In this document: in pieces, positions 10,865 to 21,886 of the stretch | How the letters are laid out: each line of letters starts with the position of its first letter | Numbering within the stretch: position 1 is the stretch's first letter | Assembly: GCA_018350325.1 (NCBI GenBank) | Contig: JAEVLN010000012.1 | Location: 1,633,991-1,697,990, forward strand | From: Globodera rostochiensis | Taxonomy: Eukaryota > Nematoda > Chromadorea > Rhabditida > Heteroderidae | Direction: 5' to 3' | DNA length: 64,000 bases | Notes under the pieces: model-generated | Seen by the model: only the letters and a program-made list of their open reading frames with translations | Database searches by the model: none | Told to the model about the DNA's origin: nothing | Program-made: the position numbers and the translations under genes

Positions 10865-11760
10865 TTTTTTGCTGTACAATTTGATGTCTGTTTGTTGAGT
10901 ATGGATTTGTTATGCTCAATTTTCATCTAACAGCAACTAGGCATCCACAAAAAATATTTGTATTAGCTAAATGTTTGAAATCCTGAACAATATTTTAACA
11001 TAAACGACCAAATTGGAATTGGGTAGACCAAAATGCGAAATCAAACTGGGAAATTCTGTGAAACACCGACCCGTAATGCGGAACGAAATTCCCGGTATTT
11101 GTCACGGAATGTTCAATCATCTCCTATTGTGTAATATTTCAAAATCCCAGTATTAATCAAAAAAAACGATTTTGCAAAATTTCCTATATTAATTTTTTTT
11201 TAGATAATTTAAGAAAGAAATGAATGTGAGCTTGGCCAGTATGTGTAAATGAATTTGGTAAAAATCAACCCTTTTAAAATGAGGGAGAAGTTCACTTCAG
11301 TTCGAACACTTCAGTCCCATTATATTTTGAAAATCATTGAAGTATTGGTTAATGTGAACTTTGTAAAGGAAATGACCTTATCGGAGAAGTATAAAAGAAT
11401 GGGTTTGTGTATTTTTCCTAAATTTTACTCAATTTCGTTCTACACCATAATAGAACGGTGTCCGTACGTTTTGCCACCTCAGCACAAATGCCACTTTTAG
11501 TTTTTTTACTGTGGTACGTTTTTTGCAGATACATATTTCTAGAAACCGTAATTATTGCTACATTTTGCCGTAAGGTAGCAAAACGTAGTGTAACCCAATA
11601 GAACGGCCATGTTTCATTAACATTCTAATGCCGCCTTAAATTTTTGTTATAACTTCAATCAACTCAAACATTTTCGTGCATTGCGATATCTGAAATGTTT
11701 GATTTGGTTAGATTTGAAAGAAGTTAGGTATACCCAAAAAACACTCAGGCTGACTAGGTA

Positions 11761-11835
11761 TTAGTGCTGCACGAGAGTCTCGGGGTCAAGTCTCGGTATC
11801 GAGTATCGGGGAATTTTGGGTCTCGTGGAGCACTA
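11761..11835. mobile_element. 75-bp hAT-type MITE
   Basis: Terminal inverted repeats TAGTGCTGCACGAGA and TCTCGTGGAGCACTA enclose about 45 bp of TCTCGG-rich sequence. CTAGGTA flanks both sides, consistent with a 7-8 bp target duplication. The TAGTGCT end is shared with the 1.1 kb element at 18154-19254. Confidence 0.7.
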
Positions 11836-11965
11836 CTAGGTAATACCGTTTCCTCTTTTGCATGTTCTCTGACTTTTGATAATAAGTTCCGATACAGTTA
11901 CAGGTGACGAACGTTCCCCCAATAACCTTTTAGCCAACAATGCAAAGCTCCCCAATTTTACAGAT

Positions 11966-12082
11966 CCGTAAACACTCTTTTAATTCCACCCCCTCTAATA
12001 ATGCCACCACCTCTAATAATGTCGCCCTTTCTGAGGAGGTTGAAAAATAATGTCGCCGGTGGAATTAAAAGAGTGTTTACGG
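11966..12082. mobile_element. 117-bp MITE with perfect 25-bp terminal inverted repeats
   Basis: Positions 11966-11990 (beginning CCGTAAACACTCTTTTAATT) are the exact reverse complement of 12058-12082. The inside holds short direct repeats of CTAATAATG. There is no coding content. Confidence 0.85.
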
Positions 12083-12577
12083 TAAATTGTTTATTCTCAC
12101 TTTTCTCCTTCATATGTGTTCTTCACCTCGCCCACTAACCTGTGCCATTTCCTTCCAAAGCGACCGTTGGTTGACCCCCCCCCCCCCCCCCCGGTAACAC
12201 TACGTTTTGCCAACTTTACATTTGCCAACTTCACGTTTTTTGGATGATTTTGAGCATGTTTTTGAATTTTTGAGGCCAAAAGATTCCGAAAAAATTTTAA
12301 AATCGAAAAACCTTCAAATTCGGGTCCGGGGTTCGAAATTGATCAAATTTATGAAATTAACTAAATCTCTAAGTCCGCCTAAGCCTAGCTTTTTCCAAAA
12401 GGATCTTAATTATTGGGTATCCCTCCAACTATGTTTGGAAACACAGTCACAGTTTTTGTTGTTAACTTTGAATGTTTCTGATTTGTTTACCCAAGGTGTA
12501 AAGTTCTCCAATTGTTGTTATTCCCACTTTTCTTTACGTCATCTTTCGACTTAAAGTTTACGAACATCGGATGAGCT

Positions 12578-15500
12578 ATGGCTGCACAAAAAGAAGAAGA
12601 CATCCAATTGCCTGGTAAGGGCCTTTTTTAGCATAGCTATCCAAAAAACTGAAAATTTGGTTTTTTTTATCCATTGAAAGATGTTGCCCAATTTACTTTT
12701 CCATTCAGAGAAAATCAACAATGACAATGAATTTCGCCCTATCGGACCGGTCGGTGTGCTCATCAACGCCTTCGAGCTGAATCTGAAGTCGGCGCCGGAA
12801 AAAGTTCATCAACACGAACTCCGCTTCGAGGTGGAATTTCTTAAGGCCGGAAAAAAGGGAAAGGAGCCGCAGTTGGAGACCCGCGAGTTGGCCCGTGGGC
12901 CGCGAAATGAGTGAGTTGTTCAGACAAATAAAAAAGCTAATAATTTGCTATTTCAATTCATTTTCAGCGAAAGCAAAGAAACCCGCCGCGAGTTGCATTG
13001 GGCGCTCTGGCAAATCCTCCTCGAACAGAATGCCGATTTTTTCGGGGCCATGAAGAACGAGTTTAGCTACGACTGCGCATTGCTTCTTTATTCCATCCGC
13101 CGACTGATGCGTAACGGAGAGACGCGGGAATTTGTTATTACTCCTGATAGTTTGGTGGGTCCAATTCCGAAATAAGAGAATCTTCAGTTCGCAAAATTTG
13201 GCACTTTTAGGAGGGGCTGAGCGAGCGCAGCCGTTCCTACCTCAGAAGCGGATGCGAACGTATTAAGGCGTTTCTGATGGCGATGGAAGAAGTCGAAGTA
13301 AGGAACGTGCGCGTCACGGAGCCTGGAGGAGACCGATCGGTGTGTCAGTTCTTGGAGCTGTTGAGCACCCAGAGAATGCATGATAGGTGAGTGGCTGTGG
13401 AGTTTGATCATTTTTATTTCATTTTATTCAGGAATGAGCATTTTGTCTTCGGCAATCGAATGTTTGAGAAGAACAGCGTTGTGACATTGCAGGGTGATCC
13501 GCGCATTTGCAAGGATGGCATGCAAAAGAACGTGCGCTTTGTCGGTGACAATCCCAACAATAGCTCGGCCATCATTCAACTGGACGGTCTGTTGAATTGC
13601 ACCCAAAGCAAAAGAACAATTTTGAATTTCAGCTAAGAAATCGGCTTTCTTCCCGGCCATGTCCGTCATCGATTTTGTCGGACGGTTCATCAATTCAAAT
13701 ACGAACACAATCGAAAACGATTTTTCGCGACCGGGAACTTTTCGAATGATCAACAAGCAGATTAACGGTAATGCAAGCGATGTTTACCATCTTTTAGTTC
13801 AAAAATGGATTGTTTTCAGGTCTTTGTGTGCATACAACGCACTTGGCGGGAAACCAGGTGGCCAAGGGATTTTCCATGTCTTTTTATATGTCCAGAAATG
13901 TCGTGTACCATTTAGATGAGTTTCTGCGCTTCCGGGCTGACCGATCGTAGCGCGGGTGACCTCACCTTAAAGGAAAATCATGAAATGAATCTCGTGTATT
14001 ACTACGAGCAGAAGTACAACAGGCGCTTGCGCTACCCTCGGCTGCCATGCGTCATCCATCGCAGGGGGAGTCAGGAGTCGTTTTTTCCGATGGAGGTGTT
14101 GCAAATCATGTGAGTTCCAAATCATCAACAAATGCCATCAAAACCTCCGGGCACGGGATTTAATTGTTAAAAACAATTGCACCTTTATATTTAAGTGACG
14201 GCCAACGTGTGACGCTCGACAAACAAACGCCAAAATTGACGGAGCAAATGATTCGCAAGTGCCAGGTTCTGCCGTTTGAATTGCCGCATGGCATCGAGAC
14301 CCAGCGGGACATGGGCATGATCCAGAATGCCAATCCGTTCTTCCGTGCGCATGAAATACGCGTCGAGACTAACATGATGCAAGCCGAGGCTCATCAATTG
14401 TATCCGCCGGCATTGACTTTCTCAGGACCCAATGAACAAATTGAGCCAAACGCTCGTGGCGGTGAGTTTCACTTTTATGATTCTGATATAAAACTAATGT
14501 AAAATCAACAAGGGGTTTAATTCCTCTCTTCCAGTATTGGACTTTCGTTTGGCTGAGCGTGGGCAGCCGATTCCGCGTCGTTACACAGTTCCATGTGAGT
14601 TCCCGAAGACTTGGGCTGTGGTCATCGTGCAGAATGTAGTTCGCAAGGAACAGTGCAGGTCTATCGCATTGAGAATTACTCTCATAATTGAATTGTTATT
14701 CAGACTTTTTTGCGAGAACTTGATCAGGTGCGCCCAGGCACGCGGTGTTCAGATGGGAATGCCGCCGAGGGTCGATGAGTTTGAGGACGTTTCGCTGTGA
14801 GAATTTTTTGTTAACTTTAAAGGGGGGAGTATTTGAACAAAAAATACTCATTTTCAGTGAGCACGTCCGCGAACAATTTTCTTTTTTCTCGAAACATCGG
14901 TGTCAGTTCGTTCTCTTCTTCGCCCCTGGCAAAGAGTCGGCCCATGCGGGCGATGTCCATCACGTGTTCAAGTTGCAGGAGATCGAACACGGTAAGTGAC
15001 AGCCTCTTATTACTTAATTGTCGTTCGGATGTGTCCAATGTGCCAGCCAATCCATTTAAGGTGTTTTGACTCAGCATGTTACGCCCAAGATTATGGAGAA
15101 GGCCACCGGTCGTCAGGGCGCCATCATGGTTCTGGACAACATCATGTTGAAAATGAATCTGAAAATGGGAGGCGTCAATTACGACATCTGTGCGGCTCAA
15201 GCTTTCAAGCAAGTCAACGGACTTCGCCACGACATTGTGTAAGTTGTCGGTCTTAGACATCGGGTTTCGACTCGCTTTTCCCCAATTTTGTTACTTACAG
15301 TTCTGAGCAATGGTTGGGCGGCAAACGAATGTTTTTTGGTTTGGACTTGTCCCACGCGCCTCCGCAGACTCTGTTCGAGCGGCGCATGGGGAAGACGCCG
15401 GCTATTCCAACGATTGTTGGGGTAAGTGGGACGAACGGAACCCAACTCGTTCAGGGCGAACTCGTTCACTTTTTTAAGTGTTTTTTCGTTATAACTTGTT

Positions 15501-16581
15501 TCAAAGTCTTTTTTAAGATGGCCTATACGATTGCCTCTAAGCACGTGCTCAAGCTGAATGGGACATATTGGATGCAGCAGCCACGTGTGACCACTGTGCA
15601 AATGACAGCTCCTATGGTGAACGCGGTGAAGGAGGCCCTGATGACGTTCAGTGGACTGAACGGATTCTTCCCGGAACACATTTTTGTGTTCAGGGCCGGA
15701 GCCTCAGAAGGGGAATACAAAAAGGTGTGGTGAAGAATCTGAGCCTTGTAAATTATCAACAAATTGGAGGTTGCCTATTGGGAGGGCGGAGCTTTTGAGG
15801 CAGCCTTCGACGAACTGATCAAGGAACGAAAAATGGCCAAACGGCCCTTTCTGACGATGATCGTTTGCCAGCGGAATTCCAATTACCGAATTATCCCGAA
15901 GAACGTTCAGCAGGGCGGTCGGGCACCAGAGCAGAACTGTCAACCGGGGACTGTGCTGGACAAGAAAGTCAGTTACACTAATTTTCTTTTCCCCTATTGC
16001 TGTTTCCCTTCAGGCGATGCATTCGTCGTTGACTGAGTTTCTGCTGGTCGGCCACCGAACCATTCAAGTGGGTTAAAATGTCTGAGGATTCGTAATCTTA
16101 AATGCCGAATTCTCTTTTCGCAGGGAACCGCACAACCATTGCGCTGCACTGTCGTGGTGGACACGGCCGAACCGCGGATCAAACTGAGCGAATTGGAGCA
16201 GATATGTTACGCACTTTGCTATCAGCACGGCATCTGCTGCAGCCCCACAGCCGTGCCGGGGGTTCTCTACTCGGCCGGCGATTTGGCCACTCGAGGCCGG
16301 AACAACTGGCGTACCAGCACGTGAGTCCGACTGTAAAATTGGGAATATCTCAAAAATATGCCTTTAGCGGAGACGGAGACCACATCAAGCAATTCGATTT
16401 GCCGCAACAGGACCAATCAGATCAAGTCCGTACCGACATGCAGGCACAGCTGGACGGTTTGATAACGGTCTTTTGTTCTCGAAATAAAACGAACTTTCAG
16501 ATCAACGTGCGCAATATTTCGCGCAGGTTACGTACGAACTTCGCCCAACCATTCCCACCAAATTCTGGGCTTAGAAAGTGA
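12578..16581 (+). CDS. worm-type Argonaute protein, slicer residues partly lost
   Basis: Nineteen exons: 12578-12614, 12709-12910, 12968-13154, 13211-13386, 13432-13586, 13633-13767, 13820-13857, 13916-14109, 14196-14461, 14535-14658, 14704-14796, 14858-14991, 15061-15238, 15301-15421, 15518-15724, 15770-15967, 16014-16067, 16124-16320 and 16368-16581. They give about 969 aa with all phases closed. A PAZ-like segment reads YYYEQKYNRRLRYPRLPCVI. In the MID/PIWI region are VTPKIMEKATGRQGAIMVLD, NLKMGGVNYDI, FFGLDLSHA and PAIPTIVGMAYTI. The first catalytic Asp (GLDLSH) is kept. The second is Ala (FRAGASEGEY, normally RDGxSEGQ), and the final His region reads LYSAGDLATRG in place of YYAHLVAFRAR. 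That pattern is typical of nematode WAGO-clade Argonautes, which bind secondary siRNAs without slicing. The intron at 13858-13915 is needed to keep frame. The last 40 or so residues are unusual for the family and are also duplicated at 28140-28269. Confidence 0.9.
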
Positions 16582-17030
16582 ATGGACCGAAGGGAAGGAG
16601 CAAATTGCGGCATTTTTTGCTCTATGCTTTTATCATTTAACAATTGTCTCTGTCTGCTCTCTGCAATTATCCCTTTTGAGGCACTTATTGTCATTTTCCT
16701 TAAGTTTGACGTTCAGTTTAAAAATATGGCCTTTTAAGTTTAATTATGTACACAACACTCATCTCATCTTCCGTTTTTTTTGAAGAATCGATGCAATCCT
16801 TTCTTTCTCTGCTTGTTTAAATATACATTTATCTCTGATTTTGATTGTCATGCATAATACAGAAATTCGGCTTGGTTTCATTGACTGAATGGGCGTAATG
16901 TTATGGTTGGGCACTGTGTCCGTAACACAAAACTAGGGCCCGGGTCGGTGCTGCGCTTGATTTAAATCCGTGGCCGGATTGGGAAAAACCGGGTACATGT
17001 CAACTCGCCGATGGTCGACTCGCCGATAAT
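16582..17030. other. Argonaute 3' flank, part of a segmental duplication
   Basis: Probable 3' UTR and downstream sequence. From about 16130 to 16985 this region is repeated at 28014-28685, and the non-coding part is nearly identical, including the run to TCCGTGGCCGGAT. No gene is seen. Confidence 0.7.
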
Positions 17031-18125
17031 AGTTCAATCCTGTTTTTATCTATCAACTCAAATTTTTGAATTTAAAAAGTTAGATTTGTAAAAATCTCAA
17101 TTTAGTTCTGGGAAAAAAATTGCGCCAATCATGAAGAATTGGGGGCCCGACCGAAAAAATGTTAAAAATTTAGATGTTTATAATTTATTTCCCAAAATTT
17201 CTTTAAAAAATCGAGCTGATTACGAATCTGCAAAAATTCTGCCGCGGAAACCACTTTGGAGCAAGTTATGAGCCCGGGACTGAAGTGTCTTTTTCAGTGG
17301 GGACTCAGTTGTCCATAGATTAAAAATGACAAATATGCAAATAATATTTTGCTACTATTTTTATGCACCAATTAGGAACAATAATCGTCGTTTAGTATTC
17401 TTCATTTAATTCAACAGTGGTTTCAAAAAAGCAACAGATAAATTATTCATCCAAATATTCCTCTTCACTACTATACTCTTCAATCAAGGGGGGAAATATT
17501 CGACCACTACATTTTTTGCACAAATATACACCCTGTATTGGGATTAACTTCCATTGCTGGAGAGATTCAAGGAGCATGTTTTTGTCCTGGCTAATCCGAT
17601 ACAATTGAATAAGATTTAAAGCCATTTAAAGAATAATTTGATCTAAATATTTAATATTATCTATCAAAAATAAAACCCTACGCTTAGGCCTAAGCCTAAG
17701 CCTAACGCTCCCCGAGCCAGGTTGGCTTAGGCCTAGGCCTAAGCCTAACGCTCCCCGAGCCAGGGTGGCTTAGGCCTAAGCCTAATGAATGCCACCTTTT
17801 AAAAGTCTATATCAATGCTTTTGCCCACTTTTTAATCAATGGATAACTGAGTCCCCACTGAAAAAGACACTTCAGTCCCGGGCTCATAACTTGCTCCAAA
17901 ATGGTTTCCGTGGCAAAATTTTTGCAGATTCGTAATCAGCTCGATGAGCGGAGTCGATTGGTATATGATGCGACCGAAAATATTTTACACCGGTAAACGA
18001 CATTTTTTCCTTGGGTTGACTAATTTTTTAATTCCGACATATGTATTTTCCCTCTGAACTAGATTGAGATTTTTACAAATCTAACTTTTTAAATTCAAAA
18101 ATTTGAGTTGATAGATAAAAACAGC
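17031..18125. mobile_element. foldback element about 1.1 kb long
   Basis: 17031-17114 (TGTTTTTATCTATCAACTCA...) is inverted at 18050-18125. 17212-17310 (GAGCTGATTACGAATCTGC, AGCCCGGGACTGAAGTG) is inverted at 17845-17945. The centre contains a telomere-like block and no convincing gene. The long nested arms suggest a foldback transposon. Confidence 0.7.
17678..17792. repeat. interstitial telomere-like (GCCTAA) arrays
   Basis: Two or three short blocks of GCCTAAGCCTAAGCCTAA and its palindromic TTAGGCCTAA form are separated by a repeated CGCTCCCCGAGCCAGG spacer. The hexamer is the reverse complement of TTAGGC, the nematode telomere repeat. Smaller runs occur at 3390-3435 and near 12375. Confidence 0.7.
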
Positions 18126-18153
18126 ATAGCGCGTTATTTTTGCATATTATTAC

Positions 18154-19254
18154 TAGTGCTCGGCAATGGCATCGATACGATATATCGAACGATATTTCGA
18201 TAAAATATCGGTATCGAAAAATATCGAATTCCTAACAATTTTCCGATACGATATATCGAACGATATTTCGATAAAATATCGATATCGAAAAATATCGAAT
18301 TCCTAACAATTTTCCGATACGATATATCGAACGATATTTCGATAAAATATCGGTATCGAAAAATATCGAGAAAAAAAACCGATATATCGCGATATTTTTC
18401 GCAAATTTTTTTTTTGACTAATATGCAAAAAAAGTCATAAAAACGCAACAATAAAAAGTTCAAATTTTTAACTCTTCAACTCCACTATAAGAATCCATCC
18501 TTTTAAAGAAAATCGTGAGAGCCCGACGATGCCGACAGGCGCGTCGGAAAATTTTGGGCTTTTGTAAATGAAATTTCACCAACATTTTTTGCAAAATTAA
18601 GCATTTTGGGATCGGAAAAATTTTCAAAACAAATTGGTTTACATGAGAGTGGAGGATGTCCGGCGGTGCCGATAGGCGCCGGCGTGGGAATTTTTACAAA
18701 AATTGGCAACCTTTGTTAAAATTTGAAGAAAAAATGCAAAAAATGCGATGAATTTTTAAAAAAATTTGTCTTTTGCGCGTATTTTAATTGAAATTATTAA
18801 AAAATTTATTTTAAAAATTTTATTAATCAGGGAAGTGTAGGTGACAAGAGGCGAAAGAAAAATAATTGCTTCCAGTCAAGAGGGTTAGAACCCAGACGAA
18901 AAGTTCAACTCACCGAAAAGACATCCCACTAAGCTGTGGATATAATTGGTTGGCACCACTAAAAAAGAACTGAAATTGTTTGTCAAAAGTATGTCTCAAA
19001 CAAAATTCAAACTGTAAATCAATATAATCCATTAAAATTGTGATACATTTTTTGAGTGAACAAACGCGATAAAATATCGCGATATTTTAACTTTTCGATA
19101 CGATATATCGAACGATATTTCGATAAAATATCGATATCGAAAAATATCGAATTCCTAACATTTTTCCGATACGATATATCGAACGATATTTCGATATAAA
19201 TATCGCGATATATCGCGATATTTTTATCGAAATATCGTATCGTGCCGAGCACTA
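18154..19254. mobile_element. 1.1 kb hAT-like element with 8-bp target duplication
   Basis: The termini TAGTGCTCGGCA and TGCCGAGCACTA are inverted repeats, flanked by a perfect direct repeat ATTATTAC (18146-18153 and 19255-19262). An 8-bp duplication and TAGTG ends fit the hAT superfamily. Just inside each end are tandem copies of an approximately 64-bp unit dense in ATATCGATAT palindromes. No transposase is visible, so it would be non-autonomous. Confidence 0.8.
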
Positions 19255-19264
19255 ATTATTACCG

Positions 19265-19680
19265 GTACACCTCGATTCGGCGCGCACGATTCGGCGCGCA
19301 CGTTTCGGCGCGGCACGATTCGGCGCCGACAAGTTTTTCGTTATAACTTAGTTCAAAGTCAACTAAACCAAACATACTTGGTATCATTCGAAAGCATGAA
19401 ATAAGTAGAAGCTTACAAAGGCAAAAGCTAAGCGATTCGACTTAAATAAAAAAAGTTATGGCACCATAACTAAAAGTTGGCACGAAAAATGGAAATTTTC
19501 AAAGATTTTAAGCTATAACTTTTTTTTGAAAAGACAAATCGGTTTGCTTTAGCTTGATCAAAGGTTCAGCATACTGAGAGCTTTCAAATGATATGAAGTA
19601 TGTTTGGTTTAGTTGACTTTGAACTAAGTTATAACGAACAACTTTTCGGCGCCGAAACGTGCGCGCCGAATCGTGGTGCT
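19265..19680. mobile_element. foldback element with CGATTCGGCGCGCACG ends
   Basis: The left arm begins CGATTCGGCGCGCACG, then GTTATAACTTAGTTCAAAGT and a CATTCGAAAGC motif. The right arm repeats these in reverse complement and ends near GCGCGCCGAATCG. The centre is short and non-coding. Confidence 0.65.
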
Positions 19681-19716
19681 CCGATTTGAAACGGAAGACA
19701 AATTGGCGATGAAATG

Positions 19717-21249
19717 GGTGTCCGGACATTTGGCACATTGGACATTTGGCACACTAGTGAAAAAACGGACATTTCGCACACTGGGAGGAAAAAAGACGTT
19801 TCGCACACTGGACATTTCGCACATTGGACATTTCGCACACTAGTGAAAAAACGGACATTTCGCACACTGGGGGGAAAAAAGACGTTTCGCACACTGGACA
19901 TTTCGCACATTGGAACACTAGTGAAAAAACAGACGTTTCGCACGCTAAGGCGGGGGAAAGGACGTTTCATGCAACTTAGCCAATTAGGCTTTTTTTAAAA
20001 TAACAAATTTATGAATTCAGCAAAATAACAATATAAAAACAATGAAACCGGTAATGGGTAAGTGGTACAAAACAAAAATAGAGATCGCATTAATTTTCCT
20101 CTTCTGACGTATCATTTCCACTTTCTTCATCTCCACGAATGTGAAGACCCTCCACGTATCCCTGCATCACGAGACCTAGCAGGTCAATAGCGTCCATTAG
20201 CCCATCGTCTGTGTCGAAATTTGCTCCATCCAGGATTCGGACTACATTCAGCTCTTTTATCACATATTTCGGCTTTCGCGTTGTACTTTTCTGTAGACGC
20301 TCTGCGCGTCCAATGTCCACCTGCTTGTCCACCTGGCTGCGGACGGACGCCAAGAAATCGCTCAATGATGGGTGGTGATTCAGCTCACGCTGAATTTTAA
20401 ATTATCCATCCATTCATCCATCAAAAATCTATTACCGCAAATTGTCCATGTGCCGCCTCCATTCCGTTGTTAACGGTGCCGCGCCGTGATTGTGCTCCTT
20501 TGGCCCCAAATATCCCGTCAGAAGTTCCTCATCTTCCAATTTAGCCGTAGCCTGGCAAATTGTCTTCTGCTCGCATCTAAACCATTTCATTCGTTGACGC
20601 ACGTAACGATAACCTGCATCAAAAAAAAATCATTTTTGTAAAATTCATTGACGGACCTTGGTACCAGAGGCAAAGTTCTCCTCTGATAGTTTTACCCCGC
20701 TGGAATTGGACAGGTTGCCGATTCTCCTCATCGCCTCCCTCCTCGTTGACTGCTTGGTCATCTGCTGCAGGTTGCGCCGTTTGTTCTGTTGGAACTCGTT
20801 CGTTCAGTATGCTGTCCTCTGCCGCTGTTGAAATTCGCTGTCGTTTATTCGCTTTCTGGAGCTGTTCAAGTTTTTTGCGTACATTTGACATTTTTATTAG
20901 TAATAATTCTTTAAAAATAGGCCTTAAAAATCCAAAGATGAATGAAATAAAGAATTTGGTGGGTCTATAGGGAAAGTCTTGCTTTAAATGCATATTTTAA
21001 GACTCGAATTCTTTCAAGATAAATTTATGGGAATATTCAGTCACAGTCCCACATTTTATTGTGTGCGAAATTTGTGTGTGAAACGTCTTTTTTCCCCCCA
21101 GTGTGCGAAATGTCCGTTTTTTCACTAGTGTGCGAAATGACCGTGTGCCAAATGTCCTTTTTCCCCCCAGTGTGCCAAATGTCCGTTTTTTCACTAGTGT
21201 GCCAAATGTCCAATGTGCCAAATGTCAGTGTGCCAAATGTCCGATAGCC
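19717..21249. mobile_element. Mutator-like element carrying a FLYWCH gene
   Basis: The element starts GGTGTCCGGACATTT and ends AAATGTCCGATAGCC (reverse complement GGCTATCGGACATTT). The 9-bp direct repeat GATGAAATG flanks it (19708-19716 and 21250-21258). Long sub-terminal arms (19717-19985 and 21060-21249) are inverted relative to each other and consist of repeated CATTTCGCACAC/TAGTGAAAAAACGG units. A 9-bp target duplication and long repetitive inverted ends are hallmarks of Mutator-like elements. The internal gene at 20090-20891 is not a transposase core. Confidence 0.75.
20090..20891 (-). CDS. FLYWCH-type zinc-finger protein
   Basis: Three exons on the minus strand: 20657-20891, 20436-20613 and 20360-20090, giving 227 aa. 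The N terminus is basic and coiled (MSNVRKKLEQLQKANKRQR), followed by an acidic Gln-rich linker. The finger spans the first intron: FQRGKTIRGELCLWYQG, YRYVRQRMKWFRCEQ, CQATAKL and HNHG. This is the FLYWCH arrangement of W-x-C ... C ... H-x-H, a DNA-binding fold related to Mutator transposase zinc fingers. The C-terminal exon ends in an acidic tail (GDEESGNDTSEEEN). The acceptor for the last exon (CATTGAG) is weaker than the others; the stronger TTCAG upstream gives an early stop. The gene sits wholly inside the Mutator-like element. It may be a captured host gene or a transposition factor. Confidence 0.7.
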
Positions 21250-21293
21250 GATGAAATGCCAACGAAGAATGTTGACGCAACACCTCAAATGCT

Positions 21294-21886
21294 GGTGTCC
21301 GGACATTTCGCCCGTTGGACATTTCGCCCAGTAACGAAAAAACGGACGTTTCGCCCATAAAGAGAGGAAAAGACGTTTCGCCCATAGACATTTCGCCCAT
21401 TGGACATTTCGCCCAGTAACGAAAAAAAAACGGACGTTTCGCCCAGTAGTGAAAAAACGGACGTTTCACCCATAAATTTCGCCCACATTTAATAAAAGCT
21501 TGTAAAGTATTTTAAATGGATGGATAAATTTGCAATTAAGCTGAAGTTGAATATTTGGCTAACATTGTACTCAAAAATTCATAGTTATCAAAACAAACTC
21601 AAAAGACAAAATGACAACCCATTTTGGGCAACTTTTGTTGGCTCATAACTTTCTTCATAGATGATACTCCCGGTACGAACTTTCTGCGGATTCTTAATCA
21701 GCTCGACGAGAGGAATCGATTGGTAGTATTTTTATTCGGATCTGAACCATTCAATGTGCGAGCGATGGGCGAAATGTCCTATGGGCGAAACGTCCGTTTT
21801 TTCACTACTGGGCGAAACGTCCGCTTTTTCGTTACTGGGCGAAATGTCTATGGGCGAAATGTCCAATGGGCGAAATGTCCGATAGC
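21294..21886. mobile_element. second, non-coding Mutator-like element
   Basis: Starts GGTGTCCGGACATTTCGCCC and ends CGAAATGTCCGATAGC, the same terminal pattern as 19717-21249. It is flanked by TCAAATGCT and CCAAATGCT (8 of 9 bases). The arms carry CATTTCGCCCAGTA/CGAAAAAACGG units in inverted orientation. No coding potential is seen inside. Confidence 0.7.

Larger units (their letters stand above)
10865..12577. other. intergenic between CNOT4 and Argonaute (divergent promoters)
   Basis: CNOT4 reads left and Argonaute reads right, so this 1.7 kb must contain both promoters. I see two small inverted-repeat elements (listed separately), a run of about 16 C at 12175, and a copy of the dispersed AATTCGGGTCCGGGGTTCG repeat near 12300. 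No gene is supported. Confidence 0.5.

Noticed and set aside
13820..13960. Frameshift in the Argonaute PAZ region
   Set aside because: Splicing 13858-13915 (GT...TTTAG) restores frame and gives a better family match (THLAGNQ then MSFCASGLTDRSA).
20619..20993. Upstream start (MHLKQDF...) for the FLYWCH gene
   Set aside because: The extension lies against the repeat arm and is hydrophobic and low in complexity. The internal ATG at 20891 opens a typical basic coiled N terminus.
19714..21488. Tandem FRTL/HTSEKTD repeat proteins
   Set aside because: These frames come from the CATTTCGCAC/GAAAAAACGG arm repeats of the Mutator-like elements and are open in several frames.
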